This document shows, one piece after another, positions 44,427-53,443 of a stretch of 64,000 bases of DNA. Origin of the DNA: Neisseria brasiliensis (GTDB taxonomy: Bacteria; Pseudomonadota; Gammaproteobacteria; Burkholderiales; Neisseriaceae). A program made the translations under genes and the position numbers. The notes below the pieces were generated by a model, which was not told the origin of the DNA, did no database searches, and saw only the letters and a program-made list of their open reading frames with translations. The stretch lies in NCBI RefSeq assembly GCF_009671065.1, contig NZ_CP046027.1, forward strand, positions 248,001 to 312,000, in the 5' to 3' direction. Numbering within the stretch: the first letter of the stretch is position 1; each line of letters opens with the position of its first letter.

Positions 44427-45782
44427 TTAGTTTTTCATCGATTGCACCGGCGCAGGAATGCGTCCGCCACGGTTGACAAATACTTCGCACGAGCCGTCTT
44501 TCACCGGCATAATCGGTGCATAGCCCAATAATCCGCCAAACTCAACACTCTCGCCCACGCCTTTACCGGTGACCAGAATGATGCGCACAGCGGTGGTTTT
44601 GCTGTTGATCATGCCGATGGCGGCTTCGTCAGCGATGATGCCGCAAATGGTGTGCGCAGGGGTGTCGCCCGGTACGGCAATCATGTCCAGACCAACCGAG
44701 CACACAGCGGTCATGGCTTCGAGTTTATCCAAGGTCAACACGCCCGCCTCGGCGGCGGCAATCATGCCTTCGTCTTCGGAAACCGGAATAAATGCGCCGC
44801 TCAAACCGCCGACGGCACTCGATGCCATCATGCCGCCTTTTTTCACAGCGTCATTTAATAAAGCCAAAGCGGCGGTGGTGCCGTGCGTGCCACACACGCT
44901 CAAGCCCATTTCTTCGAGAATGCGGGCAACGGAATCGCCGACAGCCGGAGTCGGCGCCAAAGACAAATCCAAAATACCGAACGGAATATTCAGCATTTTA
45001 GACGCTTCGTGGCCAATCAATTCGCCCACACGGGTGATTTTAAAGGCGGTTTTTTTCACTACTTCAGCCACTTCGGTCAAAGTCGTCGCGTTGGAATTTT
45101 CCAAAGCGGCTTTCACCACGCCCGGACCGGACACGCCGACGTTGATAATCGCATCCGCTTCGCCCGAGCCGTGGAACGCGCCCGCCATAAACGGATTGTC
45201 TTCTACCGCATTACAGAACACCACGATTTTGGCGCAGCCGAAACCTTCCGGCGTAATCTCGGCAGTGTGTTTGATGGTTTCGCCCGCCAATTTCACCGCA
45301 TCCATATTGATGCCGGCGCGAGTAGAACCGATATTAATCGAGGCACATACGATGTCGGTCGTCTTCATCGCTTCCGGAATCGAACGAATCAACACTTCAT
45401 CAGAAGGCGACATGCCTTTTTGCACCAAGGCAGAGAAACCGCCGATAAACGACACGCCGATGGCTTTGGCGGCTTTATCCAAGGTTTGCGCCACGCTGAC
45501 ATACGAATCGGCTTTGGTGGCGGCGGCGATTTGGGCGATTGGGGTCACCGAAATACGCTGGTTCACAATCGGCACGCCGTATTTGGCCGACAAATGCTTG
45601 GCGGTAGCCACTAAGTCTTTGCCAATGGTGGTGATTTTGTTGTAGATATTTTGGTTTAATTCATTGATATCGCTGCTGATGCAATCGTGCAAATCGATAC
45701 CAATGGTAATGGTGCGCACGTCAAAATTCTGGTCGGCGACCATTTTAACGGTTTCTAAAATCTCGTTAGACTGAATGCTCAC
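44427..45782 (-). CDS. PFL family protein (UPF0210/DUF711)
   Basis: A 451-residue member of the DUF711/UPF0210 group, often annotated PFL-like. Conserved blocks include FIGGFSALVQKG near 114, ASINIGSTRAGINMDAV near 147, and GAFIPVSEDEGMI near 330. It pairs with an upstream ACT-domain gene (UPF0237), a conserved arrangement; a link to amino acid sensing is inferred. No glycyl radical site is present, so it is not a pyruvate formate lyase. Confidence 0.9.
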   Translation of the reverse strand: MSIQSNEILETVKMVADQNFDVRTITIGIDLHDCISSDINELNQNIYNKITTIGKDLVATAKHLSAKYGVPIVNQRISVTPIAQIAAATKADSYVSVAQTLDKAAKAIGVSFIGGFSALVQKGMSPSDEVLIRSIPEAMKTTDIVCASINIGSTRAGINMDAVKLAGETIKHTAEITPEGFGCAKIVVFCNAVEDNPFMAGAFHGSGEADAIINVGVSGPGVVKAALENSNATTLTEVAEVVKKTAFKITRVGELIGHEASKMLNIPFGILDLSLAPTPAVGDSVARILEEMGLSVCGTHGTTAALALLNDAVKKGGMMASSAVGGLSGAFIPVSEDEGMIAAAEAGVLTLDKLEAMTAVCSVGLDMIAVPGDTPAHTICGIIADEAAIGMINSKTTAVRIILVTGKGVGESVEFGGLLGYAPIMPVKDGSCEVFVNRGGRIPAPVQSMKN

Positions 45783-45797
45783 GTTAACGCCTCCTGA

Positions 45798-46070
45798 TTA
45801 AATGCGGTGCATGGCTTGGAAGATTTCCTCGTTTTGCATGCGGATGTCGAGCGCGAGCTTTTTGCTTTCTTCGGCAAACAAATCCAACATTTCTTGGCGC
45901 GATTTCGGGCATTTGGCGGTATCGACCAGAATAATCATGGTAAAGAAATCGTCCATCAGCTGCTGGCTGATGTTGAGAATATTGAGTTGGTTTTCAGCCA
46001 GAATTTTAGAAACATCGTAAACGATACCGACGCGGTCTTTGCCGATGACGGTCACAACAGAATTGCTCAT
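45798..46070 (-). CDS. ACT domain protein (UPF0237)
   Basis: A 90-residue single ACT domain protein from MSNSVVTVIGKDRVGIVYDVSKIL, a ligand-binding fold related to GcvR. Start 46070 has AAAGGA 7 bases away; eleven upstream in-frame residues are not supported. It lies 15 bases before the PFL gene, forming a two-gene operon. The ligand is unknown. Confidence 0.88.
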   Translation of the reverse strand: MSNSVVTVIGKDRVGIVYDVSKILAENQLNILNISQQLMDDFFTMIILVDTAKCPKSRQEMLDLFAEESKKLALDIRMQNEEIFQAMHRI

Positions 46071-46133
46071 GGGGATTCCTTTGATGATGGTAGAAAATGT
46101 CAACGTTAATTCAGTGGCTTAAGCGGGTAGACA

Positions 46134-46188
46134 TCAGGCCGTCTGAATCTTTGCGAATGTGCGCATTATAGCATTCTTCAGACGGCCT
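46134..46188. repeat. Spaced inverted DUS pair
   Basis: CAGGCCGTCTGAATC and TTCAGACGGCCTG with about 28 bases between, in the alr-ACT gap. A variant pair (AGCCGCCTGATG and TTTCAGACGGCC) follows at 46247-46272 behind alr. Confidence 0.6.
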
Positions 46189-46283
46189 GAGATTCAGTTG
46201 TTAATAATGATATGGTTGAAGCACCATATTTCTTCCGACCAACAAAAAGCCGCCTGATGTTTCAGACGGCCTTGCTCAATCCT

Positions 46284-47342
46284 TCACTCGGAATAAGTAA
46301 ATTTCGCGCGCTTGATGTTGCACAGCAATTCATACGGAATCGTGCCGGCGGCTTCGGCTACTTCGTTGATGTTGACCACATCGCCCCACAATTCGACTTC
46401 GCAACCCAAGCCTTCTTTGGCCGCATCCAGTTCGACGGTAATCATATCCATCGACACACGCCCGATGATGCGGCTGCGTTGACCTTCGACAGCAATTGGC
46501 GAACCGGTTGATGCTCGGCGCGGATAACCGTCGGCATAACCGCAGGCAATCAGACCAACACGGGTGGATTTGGACGTGTAAAACGTGGCACCATAGCCAA
46601 TCGGCGAATGCGGCTGTAATACGCGTTCGCCAAATACGCGCGAAGTCAGGCGCATCACCGGTTTCAAACGCTCATCAACCCCGCCAAACGGCGACACACC
46701 ATACAAAGCCAGCCCCGCCCTGCCCCAATCGCGGCGCGCTTCAGGTACATTCAAAATCGCCGGCGAATTGGCCAAGCTTTCTTCACCCGCCAAGCCTTCG
46801 CAGCCCAAGTCAAAGGCTTCAATCTGCATTTCGGTCATGCCGTTTTCCGGCTCGTCGGCGCAGGCAAAATGGCTAAATTTCACAATATCGGCAACATGTG
46901 TGCATTGTTTCAATGCGGTGTAGGCGGTGGCGTAATTGTGCGGGAAAAAGCCGGTGCGGTGCATGCCTGAATCCATTTTCAGCCACACGGTTACCGGATT
47001 TTGCCACTCGTGATGCACCAAGCCTTCCGATTGCCATTGGTTGCCCACCGCCGGCCAGAGTTTGTATTCGTCGATGCGAGCATATTCGGCCACGTCAAAC
47101 ACGCCTTCCAGCAACACAATCGGGTTGTCGATGCCGCTTTCACGCAATTCGATAGCTTCTTCCAAGGTCGCTACAGCGAAACCGTCGGCCAAATCGGATA
47201 AAGCGTGGGCGCAACGCACCGCGCCGTGGCCGTAGGCATTGGCTTTAATCACCGCTAAGAGCTTGTTGCCGTGGATATTTTTTAAGGTTTGGTAATTGTG
47301 GCGCAGATGATCCAAACGGATTTCGGCTTGTAAGGGGCGCAT
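46284..47342 (-). CDS. alr: Alanine racemase
   Basis: PLP-dependent racemase of L- and D-alanine, 352 residues. Cofactor lysine in AVIKANAYGHG near residue 34, the MKMDSGMHRTGF-like block (WLKMDSGMHRTGF) near 130, and the catalytic Tyr region GYGATFYTSKSTRVGLIACGYADGYPR near 243. With dadA it forms a D/L-alanine unit. It may serve catabolism or wall synthesis; no second racemase is in view. Confidence 0.95.
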   Translation of the reverse strand: MRPLQAEIRLDHLRHNYQTLKNIHGNKLLAVIKANAYGHGAVRCAHALSDLADGFAVATLEEAIELRESGIDNPIVLLEGVFDVAEYARIDEYKLWPAVGNQWQSEGLVHHEWQNPVTVWLKMDSGMHRTGFFPHNYATAYTALKQCTHVADIVKFSHFACADEPENGMTEMQIEAFDLGCEGLAGEESLANSPAILNVPEARRDWGRAGLALYGVSPFGGVDERLKPVMRLTSRVFGERVLQPHSPIGYGATFYTSKSTRVGLIACGYADGYPRRASTGSPIAVEGQRSRIIGRVSMDMITVELDAAKEGLGCEVELWGDVVNINEVAEAAGTIPYELLCNIKRAKFTYSE

Positions 47343-47537
47343 ATTTTATCCTTTGTTTTAGTCGGTTCGGCCGGTAGAAATAAATCTGTATTCCCCAGCC
47401 TGCGGCCTTTTCAGACGGCCTAAACATTATTTATTATAGGCTGATTATATTGTTTTTCAAATATGGGAAAAGCACTGAAGGCCGTCTGAACATTAATTGA
47501 ATATTTCAGACAGCCTATCGTTTCAGACGGCCTCAAT

Positions 47538-48791
47538 TCAGGCGTAGCGTGCCATGCCTAAATCGTCGGTGCGGATTTCAGGCACAATATCGCTCACCAA
47601 ATCGGCAGTGATGCGGCCGGAGCCGAGCGACATCGTCCAGCCCAAAGTGCCGTGGCCTGTGTTTAAGAATAAATTTTCGTATCGGGTTGCGCCGATGATG
47701 GGTGTGCTGTCGGGCGTCATCGGGCGCAAACCGCTCCAGAATGTGGCTTTGGCCACATCGCCACCTTGCGGATACAAATCCTGCACTACCAAAGCCAAGG
47801 TTTCGCGACGCTCTTGCGGCAACTTGATTTCATAGCCCGATAATTCGGCCATGCCGCCAACGCGGATGCGGTCATTGAAGCGGGTGATGGCGACTTTGTA
47901 GGTTTCGTCCAAAATCGTCGATACCGGCGCTTCATCACCGTTGGTAATCGGCACGGTGAGTGAGTAGCCTTTTACCGGATAAATCGGCAAATCCAAGCCC
48001 AATTGCGCCATCACCGTGCGGCTGAAGCTGCCCAAGCAGCACACGAAACGGTCGGCTTCAAAGTGTTGGCCGTTGGCAATGACGGCGGTAATGTTGCGGC
48101 CTTGATACTCGATGCGCTCGATGTTGTGTTCAAATTTGAACACCGCACCCTTAGCTTCGCATAAGGCTTGCAAACGCTGGGTAAAGAGATGGCAATCGCC
48201 CGTGCTGTCGTTGGGTAGATGCAAAGCACCGGCGATTTTGTCTAAGGCGTGGCGCAAAGCAGGTTCGAATTGCAGGCATTCTTCCGGCTGCAAACGCTGA
48301 TACGGCACACCATATTCTGCCAATACTTCAATGTCTTTTGCCGCAGCGGCGACTTCTTTTTGCGTGCGGAAAATCTGTAATGTGCCTTTGTGGCGGCCTT
48401 CAAAATCCAAACCGGTTTCGGCTTCAAAACGGCGGAACATCTCGCGGCTGTATTCGGAAATGCGCACCATGCGTTCTTTATTGGTTTGGTAACGCTCGGT
48501 GGTGCAGTTTTGCAGCATGCTCATCAGCCATTGCCATTGAAAGCGGCTGCCGTCGGGTTTCAAAATCAAAGGCGAATGTGGCCGAAACAGCCATTTTGCC
48601 GCTTTGGCAGGAATGCCGGGCGCTGCCCAAGGCGTGGTGTAGCCGTAGGAAAGCTGGCCGGCATTGGCAAAACTGGTTTCCATCGCCGCTGCTTCTGCCC
48701 GGTCGATTACCGTTACCTGATGGCCTTTTTCCAATAAATACCAAGCCGTTGCGATGCCGGTCACGCCAGCACCCAAAACCACTACGTTCAT
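47538..48791 (-). CDS. dadA: D-amino acid dehydrogenase
   Basis: FAD-dependent respiratory dehydrogenase, 417 residues, turning D-alanine into pyruvate and feeding electrons to quinone. Dinucleotide-binding VVLGAGVTGIATAWYLLEKGHQVTVID at the start, YGYTTPWAAPG near 49, and the FAD C-terminal part NTGHGTLGWTMSLGSGR near 372. The preceding divergent Lrp-type gene and downstream alr match the dad regulon layout. Confidence 0.95.
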   Translation of the reverse strand: MNVVVLGAGVTGIATAWYLLEKGHQVTVIDRAEAAAMETSFANAGQLSYGYTTPWAAPGIPAKAAKWLFRPHSPLILKPDGSRFQWQWLMSMLQNCTTERYQTNKERMVRISEYSREMFRRFEAETGLDFEGRHKGTLQIFRTQKEVAAAAKDIEVLAEYGVPYQRLQPEECLQFEPALRHALDKIAGALHLPNDSTGDCHLFTQRLQALCEAKGAVFKFEHNIERIEYQGRNITAVIANGQHFEADRFVCCLGSFSRTVMAQLGLDLPIYPVKGYSLTVPITNGDEAPVSTILDETYKVAITRFNDRIRVGGMAELSGYEIKLPQERRETLALVVQDLYPQGGDVAKATFWSGLRPMTPDSTPIIGATRYENLFLNTGHGTLGWTMSLGSGRITADLVSDIVPEIRTDDLGMARYA

Positions 48792-48922
48792 ATTTCTCCA
48801 TTATTTTTATACTAAATGAATGTAGTGTAGTGTAGTCGATTTTTATCAGGATATTTCACTTTATTTTTTCAATTTTATAAATTATTATCCTGAAAATTAA
48901 TTTTTAAAAAGTGATTTCAACC
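48792..48922. promoter_or_regulatory. dadA / Lrp-type regulator divergent control region
   Basis: AT-rich 131 bases between divergent genes. TCAGGATA (48846-48853) and TATCCTGA (48886-48893) are inverted with centres 40 bases apart, about four helical turns, as for Lrp/AsnC binding. A triple pentamer GTAGT lies at 48822-48836 on the dadA side. Promoter boxes are not certain. Confidence 0.5.
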
Positions 48923-49387
48923 ATGAAGAAATTGGATAAAACCGATTTGAAAATCTTAAAATTATTGCAGCAGAACGCGCGCATTCCGATGACCGAATTG
49001 GCCGAAAAAGTCGGCTTATCCACCACGCCGGTAACAGAGCGCGTGCGTCGTTTGGAACGCGATCATTTTATTACCGGCTATCATGCCCATCTGAATCCAC
49101 ATGCGCTGGGGCAGAGTTTGTTGGTATTTGTGGAAATCAAATTGCGCTCGAAATCGGGCAATATTTTTGAAGACTTCCGCCGAGAAGTGGCGCATATTCC
49201 GCAGATTTTGGAATGCCATTTGGTATCGGGCGAATACGATTATCTGATTAAAGTGCGCCTGCCGGATATGTCGGCTTATCGCGATATGCTGGGCAATATC
49301 CTGCTGCAACTGCCCGCCGCTGCCGAGAGCCGCAGCTATGTGGTGATGGAAGAAGTGAAAGAAATGCCGATGTTGAATTTGGATTAA
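48923..49387 (+). CDS. Lrp/AsnC family transcriptional regulator
   Basis: A 154-residue feast/famine regulator: N-terminal HTH (KTDLKILKLLQQNARIPMTELAEKVGLSTTPVTERVRRLERD) and C-terminal RAM effector domain. ATG 48923 is chosen over the GTG at 48911 because MKKLDKTDLK fits the family. Divergence from dadA suggests it senses alanine and activates dadA, like DadR or Lrp; inferred. Confidence 0.92.
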   Translation: MKKLDKTDLKILKLLQQNARIPMTELAEKVGLSTTPVTERVRRLERDHFITGYHAHLNPHALGQSLLVFVEIKLRSKSGNIFEDFRREVAHIPQILECHLVSGEYDYLIKVRLPDMSAYRDMLGNILLQLPAAAESRSYVVMEEVKEMPMLNLD

Positions 49388-49401
49388 ATAAATGAAAGGC
49401 C

Positions 49402-50478
49402 CTTACATTCGCCTAACAAGTGCAATTTCCAATAACAGAAAAGGCCAGTATGCGGTAGTATACTGCCTTTCCTGACAAGAAAGATTGCAATATGACCTAC
49501 ACACAACTGACCTCACACCAAAGATACTACATTTCCAGACATTACCGCAACCTACCCCTAAACCAAATCGCACAGAACATCGGTTGTCATCCCGCCACCG
49601 TCAGTCGGGAAATCAGACGGCATTCCGTCAACGGAACCTACTGTTACCGAAAAGCACAACAGCAAAGCGAAGTTAAAAAGAAAAACAAAAAGCCAACCAA
49701 ACTGACTACTGCCGTCAAACAGACTGTTAACAAACTGATTACCCAAAAATACAGCCCCGAACAAGTCTGCGGCTACCTGCTGAAACATCAACACATCAAA
49801 CTGCACCACAGCACCCTTTACCGCTATCTCGCCAAAGACCGTCAAAACGGCGGCGACCTGTACACCCATCTGCGTATCGTTTCCAAACCCTACCGCAGAA
49901 AATACGGCAGCGGTGCATGGACAAAAGGCAGCGTACCGGACAGAACCGACATTGAACACAGACCTGCCATTGTCGATCAAAAAGAGCGGGTCGGCGATTT
50001 CGAGATGGACACCATTGTCGGTAAAGATCAAAAAAGCGGACTGGTGGTTGCTGTTGAAAGAAAAACCAAATTTGTCGTTATCCGCAAAATCAGCAATTTC
50101 AAAGCAGAAGATGTAGCCCGGGTAGTGATTCGGGCATTGAAGCCGTTTAAAGATATCATTCAAACGATTACTTTGGATAACGGTAAAGAGTTTTACCGAC
50201 ATAAAACCTTTGCCAAAGCCCTGGGTGCGGAAACTTACTTCTGCCGTCCATACCATTCTTGGGAAAAAGGCTTGGTGGAGAATACCAACGGGCTGATCAG
50301 ACAATACTTCCCAAAGGGGACGGATTTTAGGAAACTGGGTGCTAAAAAGATTAAAGCGGTTGAGGAGGCCCTTAACCGCCGACCGAGAAAGACATTGGAC
50401 TATGAGACACCGGGTGATCTGTTTTCAGCAGCCCTTGCCAATGGCATTTGAGCGTTGCACTTGAAATGCGAATGTAAG
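49402..50478. mobile_element. IS30-family insertion sequence (IS1655-like)
   Basis: About 1077 bases bounded by imperfect 25-base inverted ends: CTTACATTCG at the left and its complement at the right, plus AAGTGCAA shared further in. One transposase gene fills it. The flanks read GGCC before the left end and GCCGTCTGAA after the right end. The target was therefore an AG-DUS hairpin cut inside it, with duplication of GCC. The left end also holds a hairpin around TATACTGCC. Confidence 0.9.
49492..50451 (+). CDS. IS30-family transposase
   Basis: A 319-residue DDE transposase, intact. N-terminal HTH (LTSHQRYYISRHYRNLPLNQIAQNIGCHPATVSREIRR), catalytic Asp in VGDFEMDTIVGKDQK near 165, second Asp in ITLDNGKEF near 227, and Glu in ENTNGLIRQYFPKGTDF near 263. 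The full length and clean frame suggest recent or active transposition. No second frame or programmed shift is needed. Confidence 0.96.
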   Translation: MTYTQLTSHQRYYISRHYRNLPLNQIAQNIGCHPATVSREIRRHSVNGTYCYRKAQQQSEVKKKNKKPTKLTTAVKQTVNKLITQKYSPEQVCGYLLKHQHIKLHHSTLYRYLAKDRQNGGDLYTHLRIVSKPYRRKYGSGAWTKGSVPDRTDIEHRPAIVDQKERVGDFEMDTIVGKDQKSGLVVAVERKTKFVVIRKISNFKAEDVARVVIRALKPFKDIIQTITLDNGKEFYRHKTFAKALGAETYFCRPYHSWEKGLVENTNGLIRQYFPKGTDFRKLGAKKIKAVEEALNRRPRKTLDYETPGDLFSAALANGI

Positions 50479-50514
50479 GCCGTCTGAAAAAAATCCATTT
50501 CAGACGGCCTTTTA
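50476..50514. terminator. DUS-pair hairpin split from its gene by the IS
   Basis: AAGGCCGTCTGAAA and TTTCAGACGGCCTTTT with a short loop and T-run, right after the IS end. It was probably the terminator of the Lrp-type gene before insertion. It still may stop the minus-strand gene at 50524. Confidence 0.75.
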
Positions 50515-50523
50515 TATGATTCA

Positions 50524-51009
50524 TCAACGACAAACTGCAGCCACAATATTCTCGGTATAACCCGTTTTGCCCCATACCTGTTTGGCAGGGTCGGCAATAT
50601 CCGATTGCAATTGGTTCTCGCAATCTATCCACACCGGCAAGGTTTGCGCGCTCATGCGACGCTCAAAGAAATACAAATTGGCGCGGCGGATGTTGCGCGC
50701 TTGATCGACGGTTTCCACGTTGGCGGTATCGACGGCAACAAATTTCAACACCTGCGGCTTAACATACGACCACGGCTTGTAAAAAGCGGTTTCAGGAATT
50801 TCGGCAACCACTTTGGTTTCAGACGGCAATCGCGAACGGGTATGCTCAAACCAAGTATATTCGCTGAACACCTGAAACCCAATCATGCCCAAACCGGCGG
50901 CGGCAGGAATCAGCCATTTCGGTAATTTTTTAAACATCGTGCGCAAAATCAGCGCGATACCGGCGGCGCCGAAACCGGCAGTAATGGTGGCAATGAGTTC
51001 CCACAGCAT
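50524..51009 (-). CDS. Membrane protein of unknown function
   Basis: Not recognised. It has 161 residues: two transmembrane segments near 4-24 and 33-50, then a soluble, probably periplasmic domain with FVAVDTANVETVDQ, a Cys near 129 and a C-terminal Cys. The position next to the IS and acetate permease does not suggest a role. Start at 51009 has an AAAGGAACGC site upstream. Confidence 0.75.
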   Translation of the reverse strand: MLWELIATITAGFGAAGIALILRTMFKKLPKWLIPAAAGLGMIGFQVFSEYTWFEHTRSRLPSETKVVAEIPETAFYKPWSYVKPQVLKFVAVDTANVETVDQARNIRRANLYFFERRMSAQTLPVWIDCENQLQSDIADPAKQVWGKTGYTENIVAAVCR

Positions 51010-51111
51010 AAGCGTTCCTTTGATGTGTTGTTGTTTTCAGACGGCATGATAGGTGTTTATAGGCCGTCTGAAAAGTATTTTGGGTTTTAAGCAATGAATC
51101 AGCTTGATATG

Positions 51112-51214
51112 TAGTCGTTTAAAATAAAAATAAGACAAGGCGACAGCGACCGCCGTGTACACCCAGTACATAAGGGAGCTGGCAACGCTGTATTATTTTT
51201 ATTTTAAACGACTA
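51112..51214. repeat. 103-base miniature inverted-repeat element
   Basis: Perfect 22-base inverted ends (51112-51133 and 51193-51214), beginning TAGTCGTTTAAAATAAAAAT. The interior starts GACAAGGCGACAGCG and ends GCAACGCTGTA, like a repeat family common in Neisseria with other ends. It has no ORF. The element lies between the unknown membrane gene and the actP terminator. Confidence 0.85.
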
Positions 51215-51215
51215 T

Positions 51216-51247
51216 AAAAAACGCGGGTTTGTTTCAACCCGCGTTCT
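51216..51247 (-). terminator. Intrinsic terminator of actP
   Basis: Stem AACGCGGGTT / AACCCGCGTT with a six-base loop and T-run on the minus strand, 15 bases beyond the actP stop. Confidence 0.9.
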
Positions 51248-51260
51248 ACTTACTACATGA

Positions 51261-53027
51261 TTAGTGGTCGATGGCTTCGCCTGCGCCGCGTGGGTAACGC
51301 ACGCTTTCTACCAAGTCTTGTACATCTTGTGGTGGCTCTTTACCCATTGCCGACACAATGAAGGCAACCGCAAAGTTCAACACCGCGCCAATCGGACCAA
51401 AGCCCAGTGGGGAAATACCGAAAATCCAGTTTTCAGGGGTATTTTCAAAGGTGTTGGTACCCGGAATGAAGAACCAGCCCATGTACAGGAAAATGTACAC
51501 ACAAGTCGAAATCAGACCTACCAACATACCGGCAATCGCGCCTTTGTCATTCACTCGTTTCGAGAAAATGCCCATCATCAAAGTCGGGAAAATCGAAGCG
51601 GCTGCAATACCGAAGGCCAGTGCCACTACTTGTGCCGCAAAACCCGGCGGGTTAATACCCAACCATGTGGCAATCACAATCGCAATCGTCATCGATACAC
51701 GCGCGGCCATCAATTCGCCTTTGTCGCTAATATCAGGTTTGAGCGTTTTCTTAATCAAGTCATGCGAGATGGCAGAAGAGATAGCGAGCAGCAAACCAGC
51801 AGCGGTTGAGAGTGCAGCAGCCAAACCACCGGCAGCAATCAGACCGATTACCCAGCTAGGCAGATTCGCAATTTCAGGATTCGCCAATACCATGATGTCG
51901 TTGTTGACGGTCAACTCATTGCCTTCCCAACCACGCTTTTGCGCTACTGGGAAATCTTTGGCTTTGTCGTTGTAGTATTGGATGCGGCCGTCGCCGTTTT
52001 TGTCTTCAAACTTCAGCAAACCGGTGTTTTCCCAAGTTTTCATCCAGTCCGGACGTGCTTCGTATGCCAATGGAGCAGACTGCGTACCTTGCGGATACAC
52101 GGTTTCAATCAGGTTGATGCGTGCCATCGAGCCGACAGCAGGTGCAGTGGTATAGAGCAAGGCAATGAACACCAGCGCCCAACCGGCTGAAGAACGGGCA
52201 TCCGATACTTTAGGCACGGTGAAGAAACGGATAATCACGTGCGGCAAACCTGCAGTACCGATCATCAGCGACATTGTCAGCAAGAACATATTCATCTTGT
52301 CAGACACATCTGCGGTGTACGACGCAAAGCCCAAATCGGTCACCAAACCATCCAATTTTTGCAGCAGAGGCACACCGGTGGCGGTATCGTTGCCAAACAA
52401 GCCCAATGGCGGAATCGGATTACCGGTCATTTCCAGCGAGATGAACACAGCCGGAATGGTGTAGGCAATAATCAGCACCACATATTGCGCGACTTGGGTA
52501 TAAGTAATGCCTTTCATGCCACCCAATACCGCATAAAACAGCACCACAATCGCCGCGATAATCAAACCAGTAGTATTGCTCACTTCCAAGAAGCGGGAGA
52601 ACGCGACACCGGCACCGGTCATTTGGCCAATTACATAAGTGGTTGAAGCCAAAATCAAACAGGCCACAGCAATCAAACGGGCATTGCGGCTGTAGAAACG
52701 GTCACCGATAAAATCCGGTACGGTAAACTTACCGAATTTGCGCAAGTATGGTGCCAACAGCAGCGCCAGCAATACATAGCCGCCGGTCCAGCCCATCAAA
52801 TAAGCCGAAGCTGCATAACCACCCATCGCTAACATACCAGCCATGGAAATAAACGATGCGGCACTCATCCAGTCGGCACCTGTAGCCATACCATTCAACA
52901 CAGGATGTACGCCGCCGCCTGCTACATAGAATTCTTTAGTCGAACCGGCACGTGCCCAAATGGCGATACCGAAATAGAGTGCAAACGACGCACTCACGAA
53001 TAAGACGTTAATCCAAAATTGACTCAT
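51261..53027 (-). CDS. actP: Cation/acetate symporter
   Basis: Sodium:solute symporter family, 588 residues with about 13 transmembrane segments. MATGADWMSAASFISMAGM near 47, GGMKGITYTQVAQY near 166, and a large loop near 315-385 between helices are typical of ActP/YjcG. It takes up acetate and related short acids. Together with yjcH (three bases apart) it forms the yjcH-actP operon; acs is not in the window. ackA elsewhere here can use the acetate. Confidence 0.94.
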   Translation of the reverse strand: MSQFWINVLFVSASFALYFGIAIWARAGSTKEFYVAGGGVHPVLNGMATGADWMSAASFISMAGMLAMGGYAASAYLMGWTGGYVLLALLLAPYLRKFGKFTVPDFIGDRFYSRNARLIAVACLILASTTYVIGQMTGAGVAFSRFLEVSNTTGLIIAAIVVLFYAVLGGMKGITYTQVAQYVVLIIAYTIPAVFISLEMTGNPIPPLGLFGNDTATGVPLLQKLDGLVTDLGFASYTADVSDKMNMFLLTMSLMIGTAGLPHVIIRFFTVPKVSDARSSAGWALVFIALLYTTAPAVGSMARINLIETVYPQGTQSAPLAYEARPDWMKTWENTGLLKFEDKNGDGRIQYYNDKAKDFPVAQKRGWEGNELTVNNDIMVLANPEIANLPSWVIGLIAAGGLAAALSTAAGLLLAISSAISHDLIKKTLKPDISDKGELMAARVSMTIAIVIATWLGINPPGFAAQVVALAFGIAAASIFPTLMMGIFSKRVNDKGAIAGMLVGLISTCVYIFLYMGWFFIPGTNTFENTPENWIFGISPLGFGPIGAVLNFAVAFIVSAMGKEPPQDVQDLVESVRYPRGAGEAIDH

Positions 53028-53030
53028 GAT

Positions 53031-53294
53031 TTACTCCTCGTGTACGCCGAATGCTTCATCGATTTTGTTCATTCTCCATGAATAGAAGAAAATGATGGCA
53101 ATAAAGGTCAACATCGAACCTTGTTGGCCGAACCAAAAACCGATATCGATATTAAAAATCTCAATGCCCATTAAAGCCGGGCGCAAAAAGATAGCAATTA
53201 CATGCGAACAGAGTGCCCACACAATCATGCAGCCCAAAATCAGACGTACATTGGCTTTCCAATAGGCCGTCATGTTTTGTTTGTTGTCGGACAT
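53031..53294 (-). CDS. yjcH: DUF485 membrane protein (YjcH-like)
   Basis: An 87-residue inner-membrane protein with two transmembrane helices near residues 15-33 and 54-72. The family nearly always precedes actP, as here, and is thought to help the symporter. Start at 53294 has AGGAGAT upstream. Confidence 0.92.
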   Translation of the reverse strand: MSDNKQNMTAYWKANVRLILGCMIVWALCSHVIAIFLRPALMGIEIFNIDIGFWFGQQGSMLTFIAIIFFYSWRMNKIDEAFGVHEE

Positions 53295-53415
53295 GATAAT
53301 CTCCTTATTATTGTAGAGAATACCCCGGTCATCAGAGCAAACCGCTACGCCCTACGCCGGAATTTTTTTGTTTCTTGATTGTTGTTACTGCAACAGGCAA
53401 AGCTGTCTTGAAGTC

Positions 53416-53443
53416 AGAATAGCACAATTCATTATGCTTTCAA
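53416..53443 (-). promoter_or_regulatory. Predicted yjcH-actP promoter
   Basis: On the minus strand: -35 TTGAAA (53438-53443), 16-base spacer, -10 TATTCT (53416-53421), about 120 bases above yjcH. A leader of roughly 115 bases follows. Confidence 0.5.

Noticed and set aside
44569..45645. A 358-codon plus-strand ORF opposite the PFL family gene
   Set aside because: Long only because of codon bias in the real minus-strand gene, which has family motifs; the translation is low in complexity and unlike any family.
44427..45782. Pyruvate formate lyase
   Set aside because: The PFL name of this family is historical; length and the absence of a glycyl radical motif exclude the enzyme.
51112..51214. 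Correia repeat (CREE)
   Set aside because: The typical TATAGTGGATTAA ends are absent; the 22-base ends are different, so it is listed as a separate miniature element.
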